64,000 bases of DNA. Source: a bacterium (lineage in GTDB: Bacteria > Auribacterota > UBA3054). A model generated the notes under the pieces. It ran no database searches. It was given only the letters and a program-made list of their open reading frames with translations, and was not told the DNA's origin. Made by a program: the position numbers and the translations under genes. This document shows, one piece after another, positions 27,180-35,381 of the stretch (within the stretch, counting starts at the first letter, position 1; every line of letters begins with the position of its first letter). Location of the stretch: the NCBI GenBank assembly GCA_017616555.1, contig JAFZXZ010000032.1:179862-243861 (forward strand). The letters run 5' to 3'.

Positions 27180-27383
27180 TTAGTCTTTTTTGCCGTAACG
27201 ACGGTTGAACTTCTCGACGCGGCCAGCCGTGTCGACGAATTTCTGCTTACCCGTGAAGAAGGGGTGACATTCGGAGCAAATACCGATATGCATGTCCTTT
27301 ACTGTGGCGCCGACTTTGAAAACATGGCCGCAGGCACAGGTGATGGTCGTCTGTTCGTAGTTAGGATGGATCTTTTCTTTCAT
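27180..27383 (-). CDS. rpmE: Ribosomal protein bL31, zinc-binding form
   Basis: A 67-residue large-subunit protein. Four cysteines (C16, C18, C36, C39) form the zinc site of the C+ type, and the [24 protein letters not shown] block is typical. The presence of the C+ form means zinc limitation would call for a cysteine-free paralogue, which is not in this window. It has its own promoter upstream and a terminator downstream. Confidence 0.97.
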   Translation of the reverse strand: MKEKIHPNYEQTTITCACGHVFKVGATVKDMHIGICSECHPFFTGKQKFVDTAGRVEKFNRRYGKKD

Positions 27384-27425
27384 ACTTTAACCTGATTCAG
27401 TTATAGTTATTTAATGGTAGAGGAT

Positions 27426-27454
27426 ATTATACTGAAACAAGGTCTCAAAAGCAA
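27426..27454 (-). promoter_or_regulatory. Promoter of rpmE
   Basis: On the minus strand TTGCTT, 17 bp, TATAAT. It starts just after the agmatinase stop codon and gives a leader of about 35 nt. No TGN extension. Confidence 0.65.
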
Positions 27455-27464
27455 GGGAGGCAGG

Positions 27465-28301
27465 CTATATCAGCGACATCATCTCGTAGGCCAGGGTGGC
27501 GGCGGTGAAGTCGTAGGCGTGGAAGCCTTTTATGGGAGCGTATTCCACGAGATCCATGCCGATTATAGTTCGGCCTTTGGTGAGTTCAGTAAGAAGGCTT
27601 AAGGTCTGGTACCAGAGGAGGCCGCCTGGAACTGGTGTTCCGGTGGCGGGCATGATGGAGGAGTCGAGTCCGTCGATGTCGAAAGAGATATAGATCTTCT
27701 TTGGGAAGTTTGCGGGAAGAAGTTTTGTTTTTTTATTTTCTTTGAAGCGAAGGAAGAGTTCCTCGGCGTCGTGGAAAGTCACCTTGTTTTTCCTGTCCGA
27801 TCTGTAGGCTTGCTCTTCTTCGCAGTAGGAGCGGGTGCCGAATTGGGCGATCGCGATCCCAAGCTCGCTTATGCGGCGCATGACGGAGGCGTGGGAAAGG
27901 GGATTGCCTTCGTAGGCATAGCGGAGGTCGGCGTGGGCGTCGAACTGTATAAGGCCAATTTCAGAGCCTAGGCTCGCTTTTAAGGCGCGTATGGCGCCGA
28001 GGGTGACTGTGTGTTCGCCTCCTAGGGTAAAGGGCAGGGAATGGCATTTGATGGCGTAGGAGACGGCTTTCTCGATTGCCTTGAGAGTGGGGGCGGGGTG
28101 AGCGGTGTAGATGCCTTGTGCTCCTGGCTTCTTGCCGCGCTGAATCTTTTCAAGCTGCTGGGAAGATTCTATGATGGTCTTGGGGCCAAATTTCGTGCCT
28201 GAGCCGTAGGAAACGCTTTTCTCGTAGGGTGCGGGAATGATGTGGAAAGCCGCTTTGTCTGGTTTGGCGGGCGTGAATTCGGATTCCAGAAAATTCAGCA
28301 T
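27465..28301 (-). CDS. speB: Agmatinase (ureohydrolase family)
   Basis: Predicted to hydrolyse agmatine to putrescine and urea. The 278-residue protein shows the dinuclear Mn2+ motifs GGEHT, QFDAHADLR and SFDIDGLDSS, and the loop ATGTPVPGG. It overlaps the upstream decarboxylase gene by 7 bp. Placement beside carboxyspermidine dehydrogenase and decarboxylase supports agmatinase over arginase or formiminoglutamase. No arginine decarboxylase is in the window. Confidence 0.9.
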   Translation of the reverse strand: MLNFLESEFTPAKPDKAAFHIIPAPYEKSVSYGSGTKFGPKTIIESSQQLEKIQRGKKPGAQGIYTAHPAPTLKAIEKAVSYAIKCHSLPFTLGGEHTVTLGAIRALKASLGSEIGLIQFDAHADLRYAYEGNPLSHASVMRRISELGIAIAQFGTRSYCEEEQAYRSDRKNKVTFHDAEELFLRFKENKKTKLLPANFPKKIYISFDIDGLDSSIMPATGTPVPGGLLWYQTLSLLTELTKGRTIIGMDLVEYAPIKGFHAYDFTAATLAYEMMSLI

Positions 28302-29461
28302 AGTTTTTCTCCCAATCTGCCGGCATAGTCTTCGTAGGTGAATTCCCGGATTAGTTTTATTTCGCCGTTTTCTTTTTGGTAGGCAAGTGAAGGAAGATTG
28401 ATGCCGTTGAACATGCAGGTCTTGACGAAGGAATAGATCGCCATGTCGGTGAAGACGAGGCGGTCGCCAACTTTCAGCGGTTTTTTGAAGGAGTAGTCGC
28501 CGATATAGTCGCCGGCCAGGCAGGTCAGGGCGCCTAAGCGGTAGGTGTAGGGGAATTCCTTCGGTTCGCCGGAACCCACTATGTAGGGGCGGTAAGGCAT
28601 TTCCAAAACGTCCGGCATATGGTTGGCGGCGGAGGTGTCAAGAATAGCTATGGGCATGCCGTTTTCGATGATATCCAGGACGCTTGTCACGAGATATCCC
28701 GCATCAACGGCTACGGCCTCGCCGGGCTCGAGATAGATCGTCTTAAGGCCGAAAGCGGTCTTGAACTCACTGATGAGTTTTATGAGATGTTCCCGGTCGT
28801 AGTCAGGCTTTGTGATCAATTGTCCGCCGCCCATGTTGAGCCATTCCAGATCGCGGATGAACTTGCCGAACTTTTTGGCGACGACGTCAAGCGTTCTTTC
28901 CAGCACGTCGCTTTTTTGTTCGCACATGGTGTGGAAATGGAGCCCAGAGATCTCAGCTACGCCTTCTTTTTCCAAGTCTTTTTCGCTGACGCCGAAACGG
29001 GAGTAGGGGGCGCAGGGGTTGTAGATCATGGTCTCGACTTCCGAATAGCCGGGATTGATCCTGAGGCCGACTTTTATTTCTTTTCCGGATGCTTCAATTG
29101 TTTTGCTGTGATGCCTTAGTTGGGAGAAGGAATTGAAGGAGATGTGGTCGGCGTACTTTACGATCTCAGCCATATCCTCGTCGGAAAAGGCCGGGGCGTA
29201 AACGTGGTTTTCGCCGCCGAAATTCTCTTTTCCGAATCTGGCTTCGAAAAGGCCGCTGGCGCAGGTGCCGGCTAGATAGGGCTTCAAGGCCTTAGCGGCC
29301 TCCGGCATGGCGAAGCACTTCAGGGCCCAGAGTATTTTGCATCCGGCTTTTTCCTGAACGTCCAGGAGGATCCGGCCGTTTTTGATTAGGTCGGATTCCG
29401 TGATGACGAAAGCCGGAGTTTTAAGTTCCGGAAAGCAGTTCAGAAGCGCTTGATTTGCCAC
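28295..29461 (-). CDS. nspC: Carboxynorspermidine/carboxyspermidine decarboxylase
   Basis: A PLP-dependent fold III decarboxylase of 388 residues that makes spermidine or norspermidine. The PLP lysine is K48 (WALKCFAMPE). GLHFHTMCEQ, NMGGGQ and the EPGEAV loop match the family, and the second active-site cysteine lies near the C-terminal CMFNGINLPSLAY. It overlaps the upstream dehydrogenase by 22 bp and agmatinase by 7 bp. Confidence 0.94.
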   Translation of the reverse strand: MANQALLNCFPELKTPAFVITESDLIKNGRILLDVQEKAGCKILWALKCFAMPEAAKALKPYLAGTCASGLFEARFGKENFGGENHVYAPAFSDEDMAEIVKYADHISFNSFSQLRHHSKTIEASGKEIKVGLRINPGYSEVETMIYNPCAPYSRFGVSEKDLEKEGVAEISGLHFHTMCEQKSDVLERTLDVVAKKFGKFIRDLEWLNMGGGQLITKPDYDREHLIKLISEFKTAFGLKTIYLEPGEAVAVDAGYLVTSVLDIIENGMPIAILDTSAANHMPDVLEMPYRPYIVGSGEPKEFPYTYRLGALTCLAGDYIGDYSFKKPLKVGDRLVFTDMAIYSFVKTCMFNGINLPSLAYQKENGEIKLIREFTYEDYAGRLGEKLC

Positions 29462-30630
29462 GGCAGACCGTAGAGATTAAGGTCGTTCATGAAGGGATCG
29501 GGATCGAACTCTTCCATGTTGAAGACGCCAGGGCCCTGCCATTTCTTCTCAACGATCATTTTCGTGCCGATCATGGCGGGAACGCCGGTGGTGTAGGAGA
29601 CGGCCTGGGCTTCCACTTCCTTGAAGCACTGGGCGTGGTCGCAGACGTTGTAGATGAAGACGGTTTTGGGCTTGCCGTCCTTGGTTCCTTCCAGGATGCA
29701 GCCAATGCAGGTCTTGCCGGTGTAGTTGACGCCCAGGGTGCCGGGGTCGGGAAGGAGGGCTTTCAGGAACTTCAGTGGTACGATCTTGTGGCCTTCGTAT
29801 TCCACTTCGTCGATCCTCGTCATGCCGACGTTTTGGAGGACGCGGAGATGGTTGAGATAGTTTTCCGAGAAGGTCATCCAGAAGCGGGCTCTCTTGATGG
29901 TCGGGATATGTTTGGTGAGGGACTCCAGCTCCTCGTGGTACATAAGGTACATTTCCTTGTCGCCGATCGAGGGGAAGTCGAAGGTCTTGTGCACGGAAAG
30001 GGGATCGGTCTCCTTCCACTGCCCGTCTTCCCAATATTTGCCGCGCTGGGTGATCTCGCGGATGTTAATTTCGGGATTGAAGTTGGTGGCGAAAGGATGC
30101 CCGTGGTCGCCGGCGTTGGCGTCCACGATGTCGAGGTAAGTTATCTCGTCGAGTTCGTGCTTAAGGGCGTAGGCTGTGAAAACGCTGGTGACGCCCGGGT
30201 CGAAGCCGCTGCCCAAGAGGGCTGTCAATCCGGCCTTCTTGAAATCATCCTGCATGTCCCACTGCCACTTGTAGCAGAACTTCGCCTCTTCGGGCGGCTC
30301 GTAGTTGGCGGTGTCAACGTAGTTGGCGCCAGCCATGAGGCAGCCTTTCATGACGGAAAGATCCTGGTAGGGGAGGGCGACGTTCAAAACAGTGTCGACG
30401 TTGTGCTTTTTGATCATGGCGGCGACCTGGTTGGGGTCGTCGGCGTCGATCTGTTCAGTCACGATGTCGTCTCTTCCGACGTTGCGTTTGATCTTTTCTT
30501 TGATCTGTTCGCATTTCGATTGGGTGCGGCTGGCAATGCAGATGTAGTCGAAAACTTCTTTTCTGGCCGCGCACTTGTGGGCGGCCACGTTGGCCACGCC
30601 GCCGGCGCCGATTATCAATATCCTGCCCAT
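29440..30630 (-). CDS. Carboxynorspermidine/carboxyspermidine dehydrogenase
   Basis: A saccharopine-dehydrogenase-like enzyme (396 residues) that reductively condenses aspartate semialdehyde with putrescine or diaminopropane. The N-terminal Rossmann motif is IIGAGGVANVAAHKCA; GSGFDPGVTSVFTAYA and DANAGDHGHPFATNFNPEINIRE are family hallmarks. AGAGGT ribosome-binding site. With nspC and agmatinase downstream it gives a route from agmatine to spermidine that does not need S-adenosylmethionine decarboxylase. Confidence 0.95.
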   Translation of the reverse strand: MGRILIIGAGGVANVAAHKCAARKEVFDYICIASRTQSKCEQIKEKIKRNVGRDDIVTEQIDADDPNQVAAMIKKHNVDTVLNVALPYQDLSVMKGCLMAGANYVDTANYEPPEEAKFCYKWQWDMQDDFKKAGLTALLGSGFDPGVTSVFTAYALKHELDEITYLDIVDANAGDHGHPFATNFNPEINIREITQRGKYWEDGQWKETDPLSVHKTFDFPSIGDKEMYLMYHEELESLTKHIPTIKRARFWMTFSENYLNHLRVLQNVGMTRIDEVEYEGHKIVPLKFLKALLPDPGTLGVNYTGKTCIGCILEGTKDGKPKTVFIYNVCDHAQCFKEVEAQAVSYTTGVPAMIGTKMIVEKKWQGPGVFNMEEFDPDPFMNDLNLYGLPWQIKRF

Positions 30631-30656
30631 TTTTACCTCTGTGATTGATTGTTGGT

Positions 30657-31604
30657 TTAGAATTTCGCTTCCTGTTCCTCTTTCAGGACTTCCGGACTCT
30701 TGCTGTCCATGATGCGGTCTTTTATGGCCCTTATGTCCGAGGCGCTGCGCCTTCTGTTGCCGTAGCGGCGCTTTTTCTTAGGTTTCCTTTGTGTTTCGTC
30801 GATCGGTTTGACGATAGGCTTCGAGCTTTCTTCGGCCAGTTTTCTGGCGGCCTTCTTCTCTTTTTTCTCCAGATCGGGATTGGGAGTGAAAAGGATGAAG
30901 AGCGACATGTAGAGGCTCTGCTTGAAGTCTCTTCTGGCCCTGGCAGGTTTGGTCACATAGTTGTGGCCAACGGTGACGGCCAGATGCCCCACTCTCAGTT
31001 TCAATCCGTAAGCGTGGCGCAGTATGTGGGCGGTAAGAAGATAATTGTGCTTGCAGGGAGGAAGGCTAGATATGACCTTTTTGCTCAGCATGCGGTAATT
31101 GCACAAGGGATCGTTCAGCCGATATCCGTACTTGAACTTGATGCACCAGTCCGCAAGGTTGTTCGCCCACTTTGTGAGGGTTGGTATGCTCCTTCTGTTT
31201 TTTTCGCGGCTTCCGCAGATGATGTCGGCGTTTCTTATCTGCGCCATTCTGACGAAGCGGTGCATGTCGCCCGGTTCGTGCTGGCCGCTGGCAGACAGGA
31301 AGATCGCGTATTTGAAATCGCAGTTCCTAAGGTAGGCCACCGCCGTGTTGAAAGAGGCGATCATGCCTCTCGTGCTGACGTGCGTGATCACCTCAGCCCT
31401 GGATTGCTGGGCCAATTCCACTGTGCGGTCGGATGAACCGTCGTCCACGACGATGCAGCGGTCGCATTTGCGAATGGATTTCTTGACCACGTTCTGGATG
31501 GTCTTCTCGTCGTTGTACGCCAGGATGACCGCTACCAGCCCGTCGGAGAGGGGCTGCTTTTTTCCGGCAGAGCCGCTTTCGTATTCGTCCGGGAAAGTGA
31601 TCAT
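30657..31604 (-). CDS. GT2-family glycosyltransferase with altered DXD motif
   Basis: A 315-residue protein with a GT-A fold (about 22-235): AVILAYNDEKTIQNVV, VVDDGSSDRT (52-61) and NYRMLSKKV are typical of polyprenyl-phosphate sugar transferases. Where the family has D-A-D-G-Q-H, this protein has S104-A105-S106-G-Q-H, so the metal-binding aspartates are lost. The last 60 residues are very basic (KPKKKRRYGNRRR) and unlike a membrane anchor. It may be inactive, use other ligands, or have a new role. It directly follows the lipoyl protein gene. Confidence 0.8.
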   Translation of the reverse strand: MITFPDEYESGSAGKKQPLSDGLVAVILAYNDEKTIQNVVKKSIRKCDRCIVVDDGSSDRTVELAQQSRAEVITHVSTRGMIASFNTAVAYLRNCDFKYAIFLSASGQHEPGDMHRFVRMAQIRNADIICGSREKNRRSIPTLTKWANNLADWCIKFKYGYRLNDPLCNYRMLSKKVISSLPPCKHNYLLTAHILRHAYGLKLRVGHLAVTVGHNYVTKPARARRDFKQSLYMSLFILFTPNPDLEKKEKKAARKLAEESSKPIVKPIDETQRKPKKKRRYGNRRRSASDIRAIKDRIMDSKSPEVLKEEQEAKF

Positions 31605-31844
31605 CTACGCTTCCATGCTTAGGAGGACCGTGTCGTTTTCAAGGCGGTCGTCTTTTTTGGCAAACAATGAGACGATTCTGCCGTCGCAGGGGACGGAGAG
31701 GACCAAAGAGGCCTTGTCAGTCACGATCTCGCAGAGATCGTCGCCTTCCTTTACGGCGTCGCCAACTTTGACGAGCCAGGCGACGAAGGAAGCGTCTTTC
31801 AGTTCATCGGCCAGGAAGGAAAGAGTGAATTCTTTGATCGCCAT
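31605..31844 (-). CDS. Stand-alone lipoyl (biotinyl/lipoyl-attachment) domain protein
   Basis: The 79-residue product is a single lipoyl domain as found at the N-terminus of 2-oxoacid dehydrogenase E2 subunits. The modified lysine is K44 in EIVTDKASL. There is no E3-binding or catalytic part, and the downstream gene starts immediately. Free lipoyl domains act as carriers in glycine cleavage and related systems, but no partner enzyme is nearby. Lipoylation fits the DKA motif better than biotinylation (MKM). Confidence 0.85.
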   Translation of the reverse strand: MAIKEFTLSFLADELKDASFVAWLVKVGDAVKEGDDLCEIVTDKASLVLSVPCDGRIVSLFAKKDDRLENDTVLLSMEA

Positions 31845-31845
31845 C

Positions 31846-32730
31846 TTAGGGAATGACCTTGCTTAAGGGATACTCGATGATGTCCTGGGCGCCCAGGGCT
31901 TTCAATTGCGGGATGAGGTCCCTGGAGGTTATTTCGTCCAAGACCACCTCCATGGCTACCCAGTCTTTGTCCTTCAGGGGAGAAATGGTGGGCTCCCTCA
32001 TGCAGGGAAGCTTGGCGGAGATCTCCTCCAGTTTGGAGAGGGGAGCGTTGAGTTTCAATCCGACTTTGTCCCTGGCTCTCAGGGCGCCTTGCAATAATGT
32101 GGCCAGATTCTCGATCTTCTCGCGCTTGAAAGGATCTTTCATCGCTTCCTTGTTGGCGATGAAGCGAGTGGTGGAAGTTGTCAGGGTGTCGATGATCCTA
32201 AGATTGTTGGCTCGGAGCGAGGAGCCGGTCTCGGTCAATTCCACGATGGCGTCCACTAGGTTCGGACACTTCACTTCCGTGGCGCCCCAGCTGAATTCGA
32301 TGTTTACTTTGATGCCTTTTTCCGCAAAATATTTCTTCGTCATGTTGACGGCTTCCGTGGCGATCAGTTTGCCTTCCAAATCTTCCGGCTTCTGATAAGG
32401 GCTGTCGTTGTGGACGCAGAGCACCCATCTGACGGGGTTGGCGGTGGCCTTGGAATACATCATCTCGCAGATCTCGACGACGTCGCTCTGGTTCTCGACG
32501 ATCCAGTCGTGTCCGCAGATGCCGCAGTCAAGGTGGCCTGCTTCAACATAGCGGGACATTTCCTGGGAGCGGATAAGTATCGGTTTGATGTCGGGGTCGT
32601 TGATGGTGGGGTAGTAGGAGCGGCTGCTGATATTGATGGTGTAGCCGGCCTTGCGGAATATCTCGCAGGTGGCGGCTTCCAGGCTGCCCTTTGGTAGTCC
32701 AAGCACCAGTTTGCCTTCAAAAGTTTCCAT
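31846..32730 (-). CDS. hisG: ATP phosphoribosyltransferase, long form
   Basis: First enzyme of histidine biosynthesis; it joins ATP and PRPP. The 294 residues correspond to the long form: a periplasmic-binding-like catalytic part (about 1-215, with GLPKGSLE, DCGICGHDW and the PRPP-binding VELTETGSSLRANNL) plus a C-terminal ACT-like regulatory domain (about 220-294) for histidine feedback. Other his genes are absent from the window. It begins 5 nt after the ruvB stop. Confidence 0.95.
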   Translation of the reverse strand: METFEGKLVLGLPKGSLEAATCEIFRKAGYTINISSRSYYPTINDPDIKPILIRSQEMSRYVEAGHLDCGICGHDWIVENQSDVVEICEMMYSKATANPVRWVLCVHNDSPYQKPEDLEGKLIATEAVNMTKKYFAEKGIKVNIEFSWGATEVKCPNLVDAIVELTETGSSLRANNLRIIDTLTTSTTRFIANKEAMKDPFKREKIENLATLLQGALRARDKVGLKLNAPLSKLEEISAKLPCMREPTISPLKDKDWVAMEVVLDEITSRDLIPQLKALGAQDIIEYPLSKVIP

Positions 32731-32735
32731 TATTT

Positions 32736-33767
32736 TTACTGATTGTTGTTGAAATTGAAAAGTTCGTCCACAATGGGACCGTCGTAATTCAGATGAAGAT
32801 GATCGTAAGCTTTTTTCATGGGGACGCGGCCTTTCTGAGTACGCATGATGAAGCCTTGCTGGATGAGGTACGGCTCTATCACTTCCTCGATAGTCGAGAC
32901 TTCCTCGCTTATCGTTACGGCGATGTTGTTGACGCCGGTGGGGCGGCCGCCGAATTTTTCGATAAGCGTTTTGAGATAGGCGTGGTCCATGTCGTCGAGG
33001 CCCATTTCATCGATCCTCAGCATGTCGAGCGCCTCTTTCGCGAGCTTAGGCGTGATGACGCCGTCGCCCTTGACCTGGGCGTAGTCGCGAACTCTGCGGA
33101 CCAAAAAGTTCGCGATCCTGGGCGTACCACGGGACCTTCCCGCGATCTCAGCGAGCGCATCCTCTTCGATGCCGGTCTTCAGGATCTTGGCGGAGCGCCT
33201 GACGATCTCGCAGAGTTCCTTTACGCTGTAAAATTCCAGCCTCAGGGAGATGCCGAAACGTTCCCTCAAGGGAGCCGTGAGATTGCCCATTCTGGTCGTG
33301 GCGCCGATGAGCGTGAAGTTCTTGAGTTCAAGCCTCACCGAACGCGCCTGTGGTCCCTGGTCGATCATGATGTCGATGAAGAAGTCCTCCATGGCGGAGT
33401 AGAGATATTCCTCCACGGAAGAATCGAGGCGGTGGATCTCGTCGATGAAGAGGATGTCGCCGTTCTCCAGGTTCGTCAGAAGACCGGCCAGATCGCCGGG
33501 CTTCTCGATGATCGGGCCGGAAGTCGTCTTGATGTTGACGCCTCTTTCCTGAGCGATAATGTTGGCCAGCGTCGTCTTGCCAAGCCCCGGAGGGCCGTAG
33601 AGCAGGATGTGATCCACAGCCTCGTCGCGTCTCCTGGCGGCCTCCACCGCGATGTGCAGCTGTTCTTTTATCCTCTCCTGGCCGGTGAAGTCACAAAAGC
33701 GCTGCGGCCTGAGCGTGAGGTCGATGGCGTCGTCGCGTTCGGGAATGTTTCGTATAAGGGAACTCAT
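32736..33767 (-). CDS. ruvB: Holliday junction branch migration motor RuvB
   Basis: An AAA+ ATPase of 343 residues with Walker A ([15 protein letters not shown]), Walker B ([16 protein letters not shown]), sensor 1 (GATTRMGNL) and the C-terminal winged helix. Start placed at the ATG at 33767 ([10 protein letters not shown]), which gives normal length. A TTG 60 nt further up (33827) would read through the promoter and lies in a palindrome arm. The chosen ATG has no ribosome-binding site and lies only about 2 nt after the predicted transcription start, so the mRNA may be leaderless. First gene of a seven-gene run. Confidence 0.94.
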   Translation of the reverse strand: MSSLIRNIPERDDAIDLTLRPQRFCDFTGQERIKEQLHIAVEAARRRDEAVDHILLYGPPGLGKTTLANIIAQERGVNIKTTSGPIIEKPGDLAGLLTNLENGDILFIDEIHRLDSSVEEYLYSAMEDFFIDIMIDQGPQARSVRLELKNFTLIGATTRMGNLTAPLRERFGISLRLEFYSVKELCEIVRRSAKILKTGIEEDALAEIAGRSRGTPRIANFLVRRVRDYAQVKGDGVITPKLAKEALDMLRIDEMGLDDMDHAYLKTLIEKFGGRPTGVNNIAVTISEEVSTIEEVIEPYLIQQGFIMRTQKGRVPMKKAYDHLHLNYDGPIVDELFNFNNNQ

Positions 33768-33775
33768 AATGTGAT

Positions 33776-33784
33776 ATTTTACCA
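33776..33784 (-). promoter_or_regulatory. Extended -10 promoter of ruvB
   Basis: On the minus strand TGG-TAAAAT. The distance from its 3' end to the ruvB ATG is only 8 nt, which predicts a leaderless or nearly leaderless transcript. No good -35. Confidence 0.5.
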
Positions 33785-33817
33785 AAAACTCTTCTCGCAA
33801 TGGGGCGCACATCTTAC

Positions 33818-33925
33818 GCTGAGACAAAAAAGGATACCTCCCCAGCTCACGGACTACGCGCTCAATTTTCGAGGAACTCCTCCTCCGTGAGTTCGCTTTG
33901 GGAGGTATCCTTCTTTTGTCTCAGC
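33818..33925. repeat. Long nested palindrome between rho and ruvB
   Basis: The left arm (33818-33842) and right arm (33900-33925) are inverted copies differing by a single-base indel: gctgagacaaaa...ggatacctccc against its complement. Inside, ctcacgga (33846-33853) pairs with tccgtgag (33884-33891). The whole could fold as a stem of about 25 bp capped by a second 8-bp stem. No target-site duplication was seen at the borders. It contains no gene. Confidence 0.85.
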
Positions 33926-33942
33926 ATTGTTCTTGCTTCTTC

Positions 33943-33968
33943 GCAAGGGGATATATGCGGCCCCTTGC
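33943..33968 (-). terminator. Hairpin directly after the rho stop codon
   Basis: A perfect 8-bp stem (gcaagggg / ccccttgc) with a 10-nt loop abuts the TGA of rho. On the minus strand no T-run follows, so it is a candidate 3'-end stabiliser rather than a classical terminator. Confidence 0.45.
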
Positions 33969-35210
33969 TCATCCTCGGAGCGAAGACAGCAGCTCCTTGT
34001 TGGTCTTGTAGCGGGCGATGAGTTCCTTCAAAGTTATCGCGGCGTCTTTGACGTTCTCGTCCGCCAGGATGCGGCGGAGCGTCACGATCTTGGCGTATTC
34101 CTTTTCGGAGTAGAGCAGCTCTTCGCGGCGGGTGCCGGACTGATAGACGTTGACGGCCGGGAAGATCCTCGCTTCCGCCAGAACGCGGTCGAGGACGATC
34201 TCGCAGTTGCCGGTTCCTTTGAATTCCTGGAAGATCAGTTCGTCCATGCGGGAGCCGGTGTCTATCAGGGCGGTGGCGATGATGGTAAGCGAGCCGCCGT
34301 TCTCTATTTTCCTCGCCATGCCGAAGAAACGCCTCGGGATCTCCATGGAGCCTGGCGCCAGGCCGCCGGACATGAGCTTATTAGAGTAAACGTTGTTCAG
34401 GTTGAAAGCGCGCCCGGTCCTCGTTATGCTGTCAAGCAATACGACGACGTCTTTTCCGCATTCCAACTCCACTTTGATCATGTCCATTGTGGCTCTGACG
34501 AGTTCCACGTGCTCTTTGGGAGTCTGGTCGTTGCAGGAGGCGAGAACGTCCACGCCTTCAAGGACGCGCTTGAACTGGGTGACTTCCTCAGGTCTCTCGT
34601 CGACCAGAAGAACGATTACATGACTTTCAGGTGATACTTGTTTTATGGAGGCGGCCAGCTTTTCCAAAATGGTAGTCTTGCCAGCTTTCGGGGGAGAGAC
34701 GATCAAGGCTCTCGTGCCTTTGCCAATAGGCGTCACGAGGTCTATTATGCGCATGGTCTCATCGCCGGTAGAAGCGAGATCAAAACGTTCGTCAGGAGCG
34801 ACGGCCGGGAGTTCCGTAAGCTGCGGCCTGAAGCGGAAAACTTCCGGCAAGAGTCCGTTTACAGAATCGATCTCATAGACCCATTTTTTGCCGTCTATTT
34901 CGGCCATGCGGCCTTCTATGTAAGCGCCCTGAATGAGGCCGTAACGGCGGCAAAGCTCCTGGCGGATGTAAACTTCGTCGCCTTCAGGCTTGAAGGATCT
35001 CTCGGGTTTCCTCAGAATAGGGCCTTTGTCGTTGCGCCTGACTACGCCGCAAACGGGAGTGAATTCAGAAGGCGGTTCTTCCAGAATGGGATCTTTGTGG
35101 AATCTGTTGTCGAAATAACGTCTGCGGCCGCCGAAATTTCGGAACTTGCCGTTGTTGCTCTTGTTCTTGTAAAAACGACCTTTGCGCTGTCTGTTATTAT
35201 AGTTAGCCAT
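33969..35210 (-). CDS. rho: Transcription termination factor Rho
   Basis: A hexameric RNA helicase of 413 residues. The ATPase core is complete: Walker A (SPPKAGKTT), DERPEEVT, Walker B (VVVLLDSITR), the Q-loop region (GGLAPGSMEIPRRFFGMARK) and the R-loop (GTGNCEIVLDR). The N-terminus is unusual. Instead of the normal helical bundle there are about 42 residues rich in Asn, Arg, Gly and Tyr (MANYNNRQRKGRFYKN), probably disordered and RNA-binding. The primary RNA-binding OB region (about 50-110) is divergent. No clear ribosome-binding site is seen; the leader is about 130 nt. Confidence 0.96.
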   Translation of the reverse strand: MANYNNRQRKGRFYKNKSNNGKFRNFGGRRRYFDNRFHKDPILEEPPSEFTPVCGVVRRNDKGPILRKPERSFKPEGDEVYIRQELCRRYGLIQGAYIEGRMAEIDGKKWVYEIDSVNGLLPEVFRFRPQLTELPAVAPDERFDLASTGDETMRIIDLVTPIGKGTRALIVSPPKAGKTTILEKLAASIKQVSPESHVIVLLVDERPEEVTQFKRVLEGVDVLASCNDQTPKEHVELVRATMDMIKVELECGKDVVVLLDSITRTGRAFNLNNVYSNKLMSGGLAPGSMEIPRRFFGMARKIENGGSLTIIATALIDTGSRMDELIFQEFKGTGNCEIVLDRVLAEARIFPAVNVYQSGTRREELLYSEKEYAKIVTLRRILADENVKDAAITLKELIARYKTNKELLSSLRG

Positions 35211-35348
35211 GTAAATGCAAAAATTGATTAAAAACTGCTTGCATGAGGGAGGGAGAGCTGTCGCAAAAGCGACAAAAAAAGAAACGATCAGTCTGAAAAA
35301 CTTTGAGGCGCGTTTAAGAAAAAGAGAGCGCCATGATCATTCGGGTAA

Positions 35349-35377
35349 ATGGTAGCATAGCGCCCTTTCGTTGTCAA
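35349..35377 (-). promoter_or_regulatory. Promoter of rho
   Basis: On the minus strand TTGACA, a 17-bp spacer ending in TGC, then TACCAT. It lies just after the stop of the upstream protease gene. The leader (about 35211-35342) contains an A+T-rich stretch and a tgtcgc/gcgaca hairpin at 35263-35278, which may allow self-regulation by Rho. Confidence 0.75.
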
Positions 35378-35381
35378 GGTC

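Noticed and set aside
29455-30648. A 397-codon plus-strand frame opposite the carboxyspermidine dehydrogenase
   Set aside because: The opposite strand is an unmistakable enzyme gene; the plus frame has no family features.
33768-33827. TTG start giving ruvB a 20-residue N-terminal extension
   Set aside because: The extension is not RuvB-like, crosses a -10-like element and starts in a palindrome arm.
33818-33925. Complete insertion sequence
   Set aside because: There is no transposase frame and no target-site duplication; only an inverted repeat is supported.
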